Source: Acidobacteriota bacterium (lineage in GTDB: Bacteria > Acidobacteriota > Vicinamibacteria > Vicinamibacterales > CAVVIG01). From it: a stretch of DNA of 7,560 nt. The stretch spans positions 1 to 7,560 of the forward strand of contig QHWL01000278.1 of NCBI GenBank assembly GCA_003222555.1, in the 5' to 3' direction. The notes beneath the pieces were generated by a model. The model did no database searches. It was not told the origin of the DNA and worked only from the letters and a program-made list of their open reading frames with translations. Made by a program: the position numbers and the translations under genes. Shown here piece by piece: positions 1-6,802 of the stretch (its first letter is position 1; each line of letters begins with the position of its first letter).

Positions 1-915
1 GCGCCGTCCGGCATGACCGTGACCGTTGCCGGAACCAACCTTACGACCTCCGTTGACGTCCTGGGTCAGTTCCAGCTCGCAGGCGTTCCATCCGGAAACG
101 TGCAACTGGAGTTCAAAGACGGGAGCGTCAGCGCCAGCGTGCAGCTCTCGAACGTGGGCGAGGAGGAGCTGGTTCAGATCCAGGTGTCCGTCAGCGGGAC
201 AGCCGCCACGATCGTAAACGAAGTCCGAACGAGCGGAAAAGTGAGGCTGTGCCATGTCACCGGCAACGGCTCGTACCACTTGATTGAGGTGAGCGTCAGC
301 GCGGAACCCGCGCATCGGGCCCACGGTGACGGAGCCGTTGGCGATCGCGTCCCGGCCGATCCGACCAAAGTCTTCGATGCGAACTGCCAGGCAGTCGCAG
401 CAACGGCCGCGGCTGTCCGGATCAAAAAGTCCACCAATGGACAGGATGCCGACGAGGCGCCAGGACCGACCATCGTGGTCGGCAGCCCGGTCGCGTGGCA
501 GTACGTCGTTACCAATACCGGCCAGGTTGGCCTGACCAATGTGGCTGTTGCCGATGATAAGGGCGTCGTTGTCAGCTGCACCAGCACGACTCTCGCCGTC
601 GGCCAGTCGATGACCTGCACGGGATCCGGTGTCGCGACCTTAGGCCAGTACACAAACGTCGGAACGGTGACGGCAAACTCGGTCGCCGGTCCCGTCAAAG
701 ACTCAGATGCGAGCCACTACCTCGGACAGCTACCCGGTCAAGTAGAGGGACGGAAGGTGCAGATCTGCCATCGCACCGGCAACGGGCAATACCATCTGAT
801 TGAAATCAGCATTAACGCCGAACCCGCTCACAGAGCGCACGGCGACGCCAAGGTCGGGGAACCGGTTCCGGGCAGTCCCGGAAAGGTGTTCACTGCCAGT
901 TGCGGCGTTTCGTAG
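1..915 (+). CDS. Secreted/surface multidomain protein, 3' part only (DUF11-like domain between two Cys/His repeats)
   Basis: The reading frame is already open at base 1, so the 5' end lies outside the window; the ATG at 13 is probably internal. The 304 visible residues divide as follows. Residues 1-75 form a beta-rich segment resembling carboxypeptidase-regulatory-like domains (GQFQLAGVPSGNVQLEF). Residues 80-129 are repeat copy 1. Residues 139-241 are a DUF11/DUF7507-type beta-sandwich, with the typical NGQDADEAPGP and YVVTNTG motifs. Residues 252-301 are repeat copy 2, followed by GVS and the stop. There is no LPXTG signal or C-terminal membrane helix, so the protein is not sortase-anchored. 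Domains of this kind occur in extracytoplasmic adhesins, stalks and matrix proteins; any signal peptide would be upstream. It converges with the ThDP gene, with 22 bases between the stops. The domain assignment is fairly secure, but the cellular role is unknown. Confidence 0.85.
   Translation, partial: APSGMTVTVAGTNLTTSVDVLGQFQLAGVPSGNVQLEFKDGSVSASVQLSNVGEEELVQIQVSVSGTAATIVNEVRTSGKVRLCHVTGNGSYHLIEVSVSAEPAHRAHGDGAVGDRVPADPTKVFDANCQAVAATAAAVRIKKSTNGQDADEAPGPTIVVGSPVAWQYVVTNTGQVGLTNVAVADDKGVVVSCTSTTLAVGQSMTCTGSGVATLGQYTNVGTVTANSVAGPVKDSDASHYLGQLPGQVEGRKVQICHRTGNGQYHLIEISINAEPAHRAHGDAKVGEPVPGSPGKVFTASCGVS
238..387 (+). repeat. Cys/His-rich 50-residue protein repeat, copy 1
   Basis: This codes for 50 residues running from KVRLCHVTGNG through YHLIEVSVSAEPAHRAHGD to KVFDANC. 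By my hand count it is 34/50 identical to the copy at 754-903, with no gap. Conserved positions include CH at the start, YH, AHRAHGD and a closing Cys. Many synonymous sites differ, so the copies are old and the protein sequence has been kept. I recognise the pattern from secreted bacterial proteins but know of no firm function. A disulfide between the two Cys, or metal binding by the His cluster, is only inference. Confidence 0.8.
754..903 (+). repeat. Cys/His-rich 50-residue protein repeat, copy 2
   Basis: This is the second copy, running from KVQICHRTGNG through YHLIEISINAEPAHRAHGD to KVFTASC. It forms the extreme C-terminus of the protein and ends three residues before the stop. It has the same length as copy 1 and all of its Cys and His residues are in register. 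The two copies bracket the DUF11-like domain. Confidence 0.8.
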
Positions 916-937
916 GAGTTCTTGATCGATTGCGCGC

Positions 938-2569
938 TCAGCGATCGGTCTCAATCCAGGGCGGCAGGGCCTGCGGACACGGGGCTTCGATGAGGGTGGG
1001 AGCATCGTGCTCGAGCGCCGCAGCCACCGCGTCGGGAACCTTCTGCACCGAGTCGACCCGGCACCCCCGTGCGCCAAAGGCTTCGGCATAACGCACAAAA
1101 TCGGGGCTCCGCAGGTCGCCGCCAAGGGATCGGCCCGGGTGGCGATAGCTTTGGTCCGCCTTGATCGTGCCGTAGGCGTCGTCGTTGAAGACCACCGCGA
1201 CAACGGATGCGCGCTCCTGCACGGCCGTCGCCAGTTCATGGCCGCTGAAGAGAAAGCTACCGTCTCCGCAAAGCGCCACCACCGGCACGGCGGGGCGCGC
1301 CAGCTTGGCGCCAATGGCCGCCGGCAGCGCAAACCCGAGGCACCCAAAGCCAATCGGGTAATGAAAGGTACGCGGCCGTCGGCAGATGAACGCGCCGGCC
1401 CCCCAACATGCGATGCCGTTGATGTCGTTGAACAGGAGCGATTCGTCCGGAAGGACTCGACGGAGTCCTTCGAGCGTGGCCACAGCGTCGGGGGCGCGAC
1501 CGCGGATGGCGGCACGCCGTCGCTCACGAACAACGATGACATCCAGCCACGGGCGCCGGGCGCCGGCATCCCGATCGCCAAACTGGGCGACGAGCGCCTC
1601 TGCCACCTGCGTCGCGTCACCGATGATCCCGATGCTTACGGGTGTATGTTTTCCGATCTCGGTCGGGTCGATGTCCACGTGAACGACTCGACCGCTGATC
1701 TGGCGTGTCCACCAACTGGTCGTGAGAGGCCCGAAGCGCACGCCAATCGCAAAGATGCAGTCGGCCTGCTCCAGTGCTTCCCGCCCGAGCTGGTGCACCA
1801 TCCACCCGTCGCCGAGCGAAAGCGGGTGGTCCTCGGGGATGATGCCCTTGCCGGAATTCGTCATGACGACAGGAATCGAAAGCCGATCGACCAGCTCCCT
1901 CAGCGAGTCGGCGGCCCTCCAGGCACCGCCACCCACCAACAGCAGCGGCCGGCTGGCCGCCATCAATGCCTCGGCCGCGCGACGTACATCTGCATGCGGG
2001 GGCGCGCCCGACGGGCATGGGCTCCTATCGGCCTGATGCGCAAAGACCGTCGAATCAACCTTCGCGCTGAGCAGGTCCATGGGCAGGTCCACATAGCACG
2101 GCCGCGGTCGGCCCGTTTCGAAGCGGCGGAAGGCCTCATCCACCGCTCGACCGATCTCCTCGACTCGCGCCGGCCGGACGCCCCACTGGGTGACGGATCG
2201 GAGAACGGCTTCCACGTCACGCAGTTGATGGAAATCTTCACGGTCCACGTTAACCGTGCCGCTGGGGAGCTGGCTGGCGAGCAAGAGCACAGGAGACGAG
2301 TCGGCGTACGCCTCCCCAATCGCTGTCAGCGCGTTGGTCACGCCGGGACCCGGAACCGTCAGACACACTCCGGGTCGGCCTGTCGCGCGGGCGTAACCGT
2401 CGGCCATATGGCCGGCGCCGCGCTCGTCGCGAGTCGTCACGACACGAATTGCGCGCTCGTCCACAAGGGCGTCGTAGATCGCCAGGTTATGGATGCCCGG
2501 GATGCCGAAGATGGTGTCAACCCCATGGGCTTTCAATGTTTCGACGAGCAGCTGTGCGCCGGTCCGCAT
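938..2569 (-). CDS. Thiamine-diphosphate-dependent enzyme, acetolactate-synthase-like (probable 2-oxo acid decarboxylase or C-C lyase)
   Basis: The protein has 543 residues, the usual size for this superfamily. The N-terminal Pyr domain (about 1-165) has FGIPGIHN and catalytic Glu49 in TRDERGAGHMADGYAR, the Glu that activates ThDP. The central domain (about 190-335) ends with VVHVDIDPTEIG. The C-terminal PP domain carries the metal/ThDP motif GDG (435-437) to ND (462-463). The conserved Lys of true acetohydroxyacid synthases (DIPKD) is Met164 here (DLPMD), so biosynthetic acetolactate synthase is unlikely. A catabolic decarboxylase or lyase similar to AruI-type 2-oxo acid decarboxylases or 2-hydroxyacyl-CoA lyases is more plausible, but the substrate is unknown. 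It is the last gene of the operon. Its ATG lies 2 bases after the stop of the flavoprotein gene, with a GAGG 10 bases upstream inside that gene, which suggests translational coupling. It should be cytoplasmic. Confidence 0.9.
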   Translation of the reverse strand: MRTGAQLLVETLKAHGVDTIFGIPGIHNLAIYDALVDERAIRVVTTRDERGAGHMADGYARATGRPGVCLTVPGPGVTNALTAIGEAYADSSPVLLLASQLPSGTVNVDREDFHQLRDVEAVLRSVTQWGVRPARVEEIGRAVDEAFRRFETGRPRPCYVDLPMDLLSAKVDSTVFAHQADRSPCPSGAPPHADVRRAAEALMAASRPLLLVGGGAWRAADSLRELVDRLSIPVVMTNSGKGIIPEDHPLSLGDGWMVHQLGREALEQADCIFAIGVRFGPLTTSWWTRQISGRVVHVDIDPTEIGKHTPVSIGIIGDATQVAEALVAQFGDRDAGARRPWLDVIVVRERRRAAIRGRAPDAVATLEGLRRVLPDESLLFNDINGIACWGAGAFICRRPRTFHYPIGFGCLGFALPAAIGAKLARPAVPVVALCGDGSFLFSGHELATAVQERASVVAVVFNDDAYGTIKADQSYRHPGRSLGGDLRSPDFVRYAEAFGARGCRVDSVQKVPDAVAAALEHDAPTLIEAPCPQALPPWIETDR

Positions 2570-2571
2570 CG

Positions 2572-4035
2572 TTAGAGGGCCTCGACCGCAGCGGGCGCTG
2601 TCAGCCCCGCAAGCCGCCGCACGTAAGCCGTCGCCGGACGGCCGTCGTAGCTGCGGAGCACCATCATTTTCTCCGCCTCGAGCGATCCTTCCGCGTGGAC
2701 GGCGAGTACCTCCTGATAGGCGCCGAACCCGGACGCGACGAGATCCTTCACCAGCATCAACGCCTTCAGGCGTTCGCGGCCGCCGACGCCATGGCCCGCG
2801 TAGTATTTCTCGTAGTAGCGCGCGGTCTCTTCTTTTTCCAGATCTTCGGCGCCCGGGCCGGTCACAAGGGATCCGCCGGCGATATCCTGCACGTGCCGGA
2901 TCGCTTCGTGATAGCCGTGCGCGAAATGGTACTTGGCCATGTTCACGTACAACGGATCCGGTACCAGGAGGCCCGCCTCGCGTGGTTTCGCGACCATTGC
3001 CGCGTAACGGGTGAGTCCCCGCAGCGTCTCGGCATAGCTGATGAGCTGCACGAGCTTTTCGCGCACATGGCCCGCCTTGGCCACGCCGTTGACCTCCGCC
3101 ATCATCATGGCGGACCCGACGAGCGCATCAACCAGCGGCAGCTTATAAGAGATGGCGGTGAAGCGGTGGTGCTCCACGAACGCGAGGGCCAGAGGCCCGG
3201 CAAACTCGGATTCACCGCACAGGAAGACACGTTCCCAGGGGACGAACACATTATCGAAGACGGTGGTCGTCTCCATCATCTTGTGGCGCGCGCTGATCGG
3301 ATGTTCCACGACGGATCCCTGCGCGGCCGTCGAATCGTAGGCGGACGCCAGCAGCACGAGCCCGGGCGTGTCGAGCGGAATGGCAAAGCTCACCGCATAG
3401 TCGCGGTCCGCCTGGCCCAGAGCTCGCGTGGGCAGCACGATCAACTCGTTCGCGTTGGTGCTGACCGAGGTATGCGCTTTCGCGCCCCGGACGACGATGC
3501 CGTCGCTTCGCCGTTCGACGAGGTGCACGTGGAGGTCGGGGTCGGCCTGGGCCGACGGTGCCAGCGAGCGGTCGCCCTTGACGTCTGTCTGTGCCACCGC
3601 GACCGCCAGATCGTTCGTGCAGCAATAGTCTCGGAATGTTCGGACGCGCCGGACGTACTCGGTGCCGTGTTTTTCGTCGACCGAAGCGGCGACGCGCAAT
3701 AACCCGCACAGCGCGTCGCTGCCGATTTCCTTGATCAGCACGACCAACGTCCCGCCCTCAGCGGTCGCCAGTTCGATGAGCGCGCTGCGTTGCAAGAGAT
3801 CCTCCGGGGTGCGGGGAATCTGGTAGTAGCGCGAGTAGTCGCCGCCGCCGTCGTTCACGACGCAGAGCGACCGATGACTGGGGTCCTCGGCGAGGCGATA
3901 ATCGATGGCCGCGTGGTTGACGGCGACCGAGATCACGGGATGGGTGGTCACGTCCGCCACCTGCTGCCCGCGGAAATAGACCGTGCGCCGGTCCCGCAGA
4001 CTCTGAATGTACTGTTCGGCTGTTCTCAGCGCCAT
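2572..4035 (-). CDS. Flavoprotein of the 4-hydroxyphenylacetate 3-hydroxylase / 4-hydroxybutyryl-CoA dehydratase superfamily
   Basis: The protein has 487 residues, matching the family's roughly 480-490. It begins MALRTAEQYIQSLRD, as AbfD-type proteins do. The middle is very AbfD-like: KGDRSLAPSAQADPDL (153-168), DGIVVRGAKAHTSVSTNANE (178-197), RDYAVSFAIP (211-220), FDNVFVPWERVFLCGE (260-275) and QDIAGGSLVT (383-392). The fold is acyl-CoA-dehydrogenase-like and binds FAD. Aligned from memory to clostridial AbfD, the [4Fe-4S] ligands C99, C103 and C299 correspond to Val99, Glu103 and Tyr297, and only the His (His290) remains. An FADH2-dependent monooxygenase or a cluster-free isomerase is therefore likelier than a true dehydratase. 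No flavin reductase partner is in the window. The open frame extends upstream to 4392, but the ATG at 4035 matches the family N-terminus and has a strong ribosome binding site. It lies between the ligase and ThDP genes in one operon. Confidence 0.9.
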   Translation of the reverse strand: MALRTAEQYIQSLRDRRTVYFRGQQVADVTTHPVISVAVNHAAIDYRLAEDPSHRSLCVVNDGGGDYSRYYQIPRTPEDLLQRSALIELATAEGGTLVVLIKEIGSDALCGLLRVAASVDEKHGTEYVRRVRTFRDYCCTNDLAVAVAQTDVKGDRSLAPSAQADPDLHVHLVERRSDGIVVRGAKAHTSVSTNANELIVLPTRALGQADRDYAVSFAIPLDTPGLVLLASAYDSTAAQGSVVEHPISARHKMMETTTVFDNVFVPWERVFLCGESEFAGPLALAFVEHHRFTAISYKLPLVDALVGSAMMMAEVNGVAKAGHVREKLVQLISYAETLRGLTRYAAMVAKPREAGLLVPDPLYVNMAKYHFAHGYHEAIRHVQDIAGGSLVTGPGAEDLEKEETARYYEKYYAGHGVGGRERLKALMLVKDLVASGFGAYQEVLAVHAEGSLEAEKMMVLRSYDGRPATAYVRRLAGLTAPAAVEAL

Positions 4036-4044
4036 CGGAATAGG

Positions 4045-4051
4045 CTCCTCT
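4045..4051 (-). promoter_or_regulatory. Ribosome binding site of the flavoprotein gene
   Basis: On the - strand this reads AGAGGAG, 9 bases before the ATG at 4035, inside the 20-base gap after the ligase stop. It decides the start against the open extension to 4392, which would overlap the ligase gene. Confidence 0.7.
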
Positions 4052-4055
4052 AGTA

Positions 4056-5663
4056 CTACTTTCCAGTCGGCGAGATGCGCGGCCGAGGACTCCGGCCGGG
4101 GAGCTCGAACGTCGCGCGGAAAAACGTCTCCTCCGGCGAGCGCTTCGCAGCCCGCGTCGATTCGGCTGACTTCGCGAAATCGGGCGCCAGGTGCTGCCGC
4201 AAATCGTCGGCGCTGGCTCGGCGCCCTGCCTTCAGCACGACGACCGCGAGAGGACGCTCGCCCCATTTCGGATGCGGCACCGCCACGACCGCGGCTTCGG
4301 CCACTGCCGGATGGCCCATGAGCGCGTTTTCCAGCGCCACGGATCCGATCCACTCGCCGCCCGATCGAATGAGATCTTTGGATCGATCGCAAATCTCGAC
4401 GTAGCCGCGCGCGTCGATGGTCACCACATCACCGGTCCGGAACCACCCATCGACAGTCATGCGATCCGAAGCGGCCGGCTCGTTGTAGTACTCGCTGGCG
4501 ACCGTGGGCCCCCGCACCTCGAGTTCGCCCATCGTCACGCCGTCCCACGGCACCAGCCCCGCGAGGCTGCGCGCCCGAACCTCGAGATAGGGCGCCGGAG
4601 TCCCCTGTTTGGCGCGCACATCGTATTGAACGTCCTCGGAAGCCTCGTCCAGATCGGGAGGCAGCCTGCACAGCGTGGCGATGGACGTAGTCTCCGTCAT
4701 CCCCCACGCCTGCAGCACGCAGACGCCGTACCGTTCCTGAAAGCCGCGTACGAGCGATTTCGGCGCGGCCGATCCGCCGACGACAAGAGCGCGCAGGCTG
4801 CTGATGTCGCCGGCCAGCGATCCGCCGGCCAGCGCATGGAGGACGCCGAGCCACACTGTGGGCACACCCGCGCTGACGGTGACACGTTCCGATTCGACGA
4901 GCTCCACCAAGCTCTTGGGATCGAGCGAAGCCCCGGGCAGAACGAGCGCCGCGCCCGCCAACGCGGCCGCGTACGGAAGGCACCAGCCGTTGATGTGAAA
5001 CATCGGTACCACCGCGAGGACGACGTCACGCTGGCCGAGCCCGATGCTGTCGGCAGTGAGCAGATTCAGTGCTTGCAACGCGATTGCCCGATGCGAATAG
5101 ACGATGCCCTTCGGGAGGCCGGTGGTGCCGGAGGTGTAGCACATCGCGGCAGCGGAACGCTCATCACAGTCGGGATAGTCGAAGCGGTCAGGATCCGCCG
5201 ATGCGAGCAGTTCCTCATAGGCGATCGCCCGATCGGGAAAATCCGGCAAATCCCCGTTGTCCATCACGATCACATGCCGGACGCAGCTGGGAATCGGCAG
5301 CTGCTGGAACTGGGGCAGCAGGCGGCCATCGACCATGATCACTCGGTCATCCGCATGTTCGATGACATGCGCCAGATCGCGGGCGTGGAAGCGAACGTTC
5401 AATGTGTGAAGCACGGCGCCCATGGCAGGCACGGCGAAGTACCCTTCCAGGTGACGACGATCGTTGCTGGCCAAGGTTGCGACCCGGTCGCCCGGACGGA
5501 CGCCGAGGTCTCCGAGAGCGACGGCCAGCTGCTTCGCGCGCCGAAGCATGTCGGCATAGGTGTAGCGATGGATTGCACCGCCATCGCGACTGACGATCGG
5601 CCGCCCGCCAAACAGCATGGCTGACCGTCGCATGATCGCCGGCACCGTCAACTGGTAATCCAC
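4056..5663 (-). CDS. AMP-forming acyl-CoA synthetase (medium/long-chain fatty acid or aryl-CoA ligase), aberrant C-terminus
   Basis: It activates a carboxylic acid with ATP to an acyl-adenylate and then to the CoA thioester. Taking GTG 5663 as start gives 535 residues. The core motifs are intact: P-loop YTSGTTGLPKG (176-186), PMFHINGW (220-227), AWGMTET (319-325), GWFRTGD (406-412), hinge DRSKDLIRSGGEWIG (426-440) and HPKWGERP (464-471). After DFAK (495-498) the sequence leaves the family pattern. About 37 residues replace the usual 20 before TGK, and the protein stops at that Lys, lacking the normal tail. Start choice: homologues begin M-x-YPLT, matching VDYQLT at GTG 5663, and TGAGGAGG lies upstream, though at a long 15 bases. 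The alternative is ATG 5714 (552 residues), with a weaker GAGAGG also 15 bases away. The open frame continues to 6602 but would swallow the divergent SDR gene. It is the first gene of the operon. Confidence 0.88.
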   Translation of the reverse strand: MDYQLTVPAIMRRSAMLFGGRPIVSRDGGAIHRYTYADMLRRAKQLAVALGDLGVRPGDRVATLASNDRRHLEGYFAVPAMGAVLHTLNVRFHARDLAHVIEHADDRVIMVDGRLLPQFQQLPIPSCVRHVIVMDNGDLPDFPDRAIAYEELLASADPDRFDYPDCDERSAAAMCYTSGTTGLPKGIVYSHRAIALQALNLLTADSIGLGQRDVVLAVVPMFHINGWCLPYAAALAGAALVLPGASLDPKSLVELVESERVTVSAGVPTVWLGVLHALAGGSLAGDISSLRALVVGGSAAPKSLVRGFQERYGVCVLQAWGMTETTSIATLCRLPPDLDEASEDVQYDVRAKQGTPAPYLEVRARSLAGLVPWDGVTMGELEVRGPTVASEYYNEPAASDRMTVDGWFRTGDVVTIDARGYVEICDRSKDLIRSGGEWIGSVALENALMGHPAVAEAAVVAVPHPKWGERPLAVVVLKAGRRASADDLRQHLAPDFAKSAESTRAAKRSPEETFFRATFELPGRSPRPRISPTGK

Positions 5664-5678
5664 GTCAGGCGTCGCATG

Positions 5679-5686
5679 CCTCCTCA
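5679..5686 (-). promoter_or_regulatory. Probable ribosome binding site of the ligase gene
   Basis: On the - strand this reads TGAGGAGG, a near-perfect anti-16S match. The in-frame GTG at 5663 is 15 bases downstream, longer than usual. An out-of-frame ATG at 5677 begins only one base after it, too close to be used normally. The site supports a start near 5663 rather than 5714 but does not prove it. Confidence 0.45.
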
Positions 5687-5743
5687 AAACAGACCGGCTG
5701 GTCGCGAGCGACATCGAGGCGGGTATCTGCCTCTCGCGGCGAC

Positions 5744-5750
5744 TATGATA
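5744..5750. promoter_or_regulatory. Symmetric TATGATA: candidate shared -10 element of divergent promoters
   Basis: On the + strand TATGAT (5744-5749) lies exactly 7 bases before the ATG at 5757. This is the spacing expected when transcription starts at the start codon, giving a leaderless mRNA. On the - strand the same bases read TATCAT (5750-5745), a usable -10 for the ligase operon. No convincing -35 is seen on either side. A palindrome, CATGCATG, follows at 5756-5763. Confidence 0.45.
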
Positions 5751-5756
5751 CGCCTC

Positions 5757-6530
5757 ATGCATGTGCATACCCTGTTCGACATGTCGGGCAAGGTCGTCCT
5801 GGTGACGGGCGGTTCGCGCGGCCTCGGGCTGGAGATGGCCATCGGGTGTGGCGAGGCTGGCGCCGAGGTGGCTATCACCGCGCGTCGCGAAACGTGGCTG
5901 CGCGCGGCCGAAGAAGAGATTCGGGCGCGAGGCATCAACTGCCTCGCGCTGACGTGCGATGTTTCCCAGCCTGATGAGGTGAACGCCACTGTCGCGACGG
6001 TTCTGGAGCGCCTTGGCCGCGTCGATGCGCTGGTGAACAATGCCGGCATCAGCTGGGGTGCGCCCGCGGAGACGATGCCGGTGGAGAAATGGAGGGACGT
6101 CCTCGCCACGAACGCGACAGGCTGTTTCCTCATGTCGCAGGCGGCGGGACGGGAAATGATTCGCGCCGGCGGCGGATCCATCATCAACATTGCGTCGGTG
6201 TCCGGACTGATGGGCACGGCTCCCGAGGTTCTCGACGCCGTTGGGTACGCCGCCAGCAAGGGGGCGATCATCAGCCTGACGCGCGACCTCGCCGTGAAGT
6301 GGGCGCGGTACGGCGTGCGCGTCAACGCCGTCGCGCCGGGATTCTTCGAGACACGGATGTCTGAAGGCGTGGTGAAGAAGGCCGGTCACACCATCGAGCA
6401 GATGACACCACTGGGCCGAATCGGCGGTCCCGGCGAGTTGAAGGGGGTCGTGCTCTTCCTTGTCTCGGCGGCGTCGAGTTACATCACGGGCCAGGTGCTG
6501 GCCGTGGACGGAGGCATGACGGCAGCGTGA
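5757..6530 (+). CDS. Short-chain dehydrogenase/reductase (classical SDR, NAD(P)-dependent)
   Basis: The protein has 257 residues, the usual size for a classical SDR oxidoreductase that interconverts an alcohol and a ketone. The Rossmann fold shows TGGSRGLG (17-24), CDVS (67-70) and NNAG (94-97). The catalytic set is Asn119, Ser147 in NIASVSG, and Tyr164 and Lys168 in YAASK. PG (194-195) and the C-terminal SSYITGQVLAVDGG (240-253) are typical. The Ser-Tyr spacing is four residues longer than in FabG. Homologues usually begin a few residues before LFDLSGK, so I chose ATG 5757; ATG 5745 and 5781 are alternatives. None has a good Shine-Dalgarno site, but the TATGAT placement fits a leaderless start at 5757. 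It is transcribed divergently from the CoA-ligase operon, which suggests a shared pathway, perhaps oxidation of a hydroxyacyl intermediate. The substrate is not determined. Confidence 0.93.
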   Translation: MHVHTLFDMSGKVVLVTGGSRGLGLEMAIGCGEAGAEVAITARRETWLRAAEEEIRARGINCLALTCDVSQPDEVNATVATVLERLGRVDALVNNAGISWGAPAETMPVEKWRDVLATNATGCFLMSQAAGREMIRAGGGSIINIASVSGLMGTAPEVLDAVGYAASKGAIISLTRDLAVKWARYGVRVNAVAPGFFETRMSEGVVKKAGHTIEQMTPLGRIGGPGELKGVVLFLVSAASSYITGQVLAVDGGMTAA

Positions 6531-6802
6531 TTCGGTCGCAGTAAATCCGTCAACTTGACTGGGATTGAGCGGGCATTGTCGATCGGCTTGCGCGTTCCTC
6601 AACGGGAGGGATGGCAGCGCCGTTCGCTCTCAGAACGGAGACAAAGTTCGCCACCACGGCGGATTCCAGCCGTAAGGCCATCATCAAGCGCCGGCATCGA
6701 AGGTCTGCCATTGGTCTCATTCTTGCTGTCCCCGAAGGCGTGTCGTCAAGGCTGGATCGTCCGAGCACACGAACTGAGATTCTGGTTGGACGCTCCCTCG
6801 CG
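6531..6802. other. Intergenic stretch, nothing recognisable except one palindrome
   Basis: These 272 bases follow the SDR gene. Short open frames occur on both strands, but none has a recognisable product, a sensible ribosome binding site or clear coding character. A GGGAGGG directly abuts an ATG at 6611 with no spacing, so it is unlikely to be a start site. The only structure seen is the palindrome at 6549-6559. Confidence 0.5.
6549..6559. repeat. Perfect palindrome GTCAA-c-TTGAC
   Basis: Two 5-base arms surround a single central base, 18 bases after the SDR stop codon. It has no T-tract and is too short for a good terminator. An operator half-site pair is possible. The same TTGAC/GTCAA arms recur in swapped order at 7048-7063. 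Confidence 0.3.

Noticed and set aside
924..946. GATCG...CGATC inverted repeat between the convergent genes as a bidirectional terminator
   Set aside because: It has 5-base arms, a 13-base loop and no T-tract on either strand, and it runs into the ThDP coding end; too weak to call.
730..1620. 296-residue open frame on the - strand
   Set aside because: It is in another frame across the 3' ends of two real genes, and its sequence is compositional noise.
1007..2575. 522-residue open frame on the + strand
   Set aside because: It lies antisense to the ThDP-enzyme gene, whose motifs are unmistakable. The translation is Arg/His-rich with no domain, as expected from the opposite strand of a high-GC gene.
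2449..3702. 417-residue open frame on the + strand
   Set aside because: It is antisense to the flavoprotein gene and shows no recognisable motif.
4036..4392. N-terminal extension of the flavoprotein gene
   Set aside because: The extension overlaps the ligase 3' end and reads as Arg/Ala-rich noise. The family N-terminus and a good ribosome binding site mark the ATG at 4035.
4191..5624. 477-residue open frame on the + strand
   Set aside because: It is antisense to the CoA ligase gene and is low-complexity His/Arg-rich sequence.
5715..6602. N-terminal extension of the ligase gene
   Set aside because: It is antisense to the SDR gene, and the ligase domain starts near VDYQLT at 5663.
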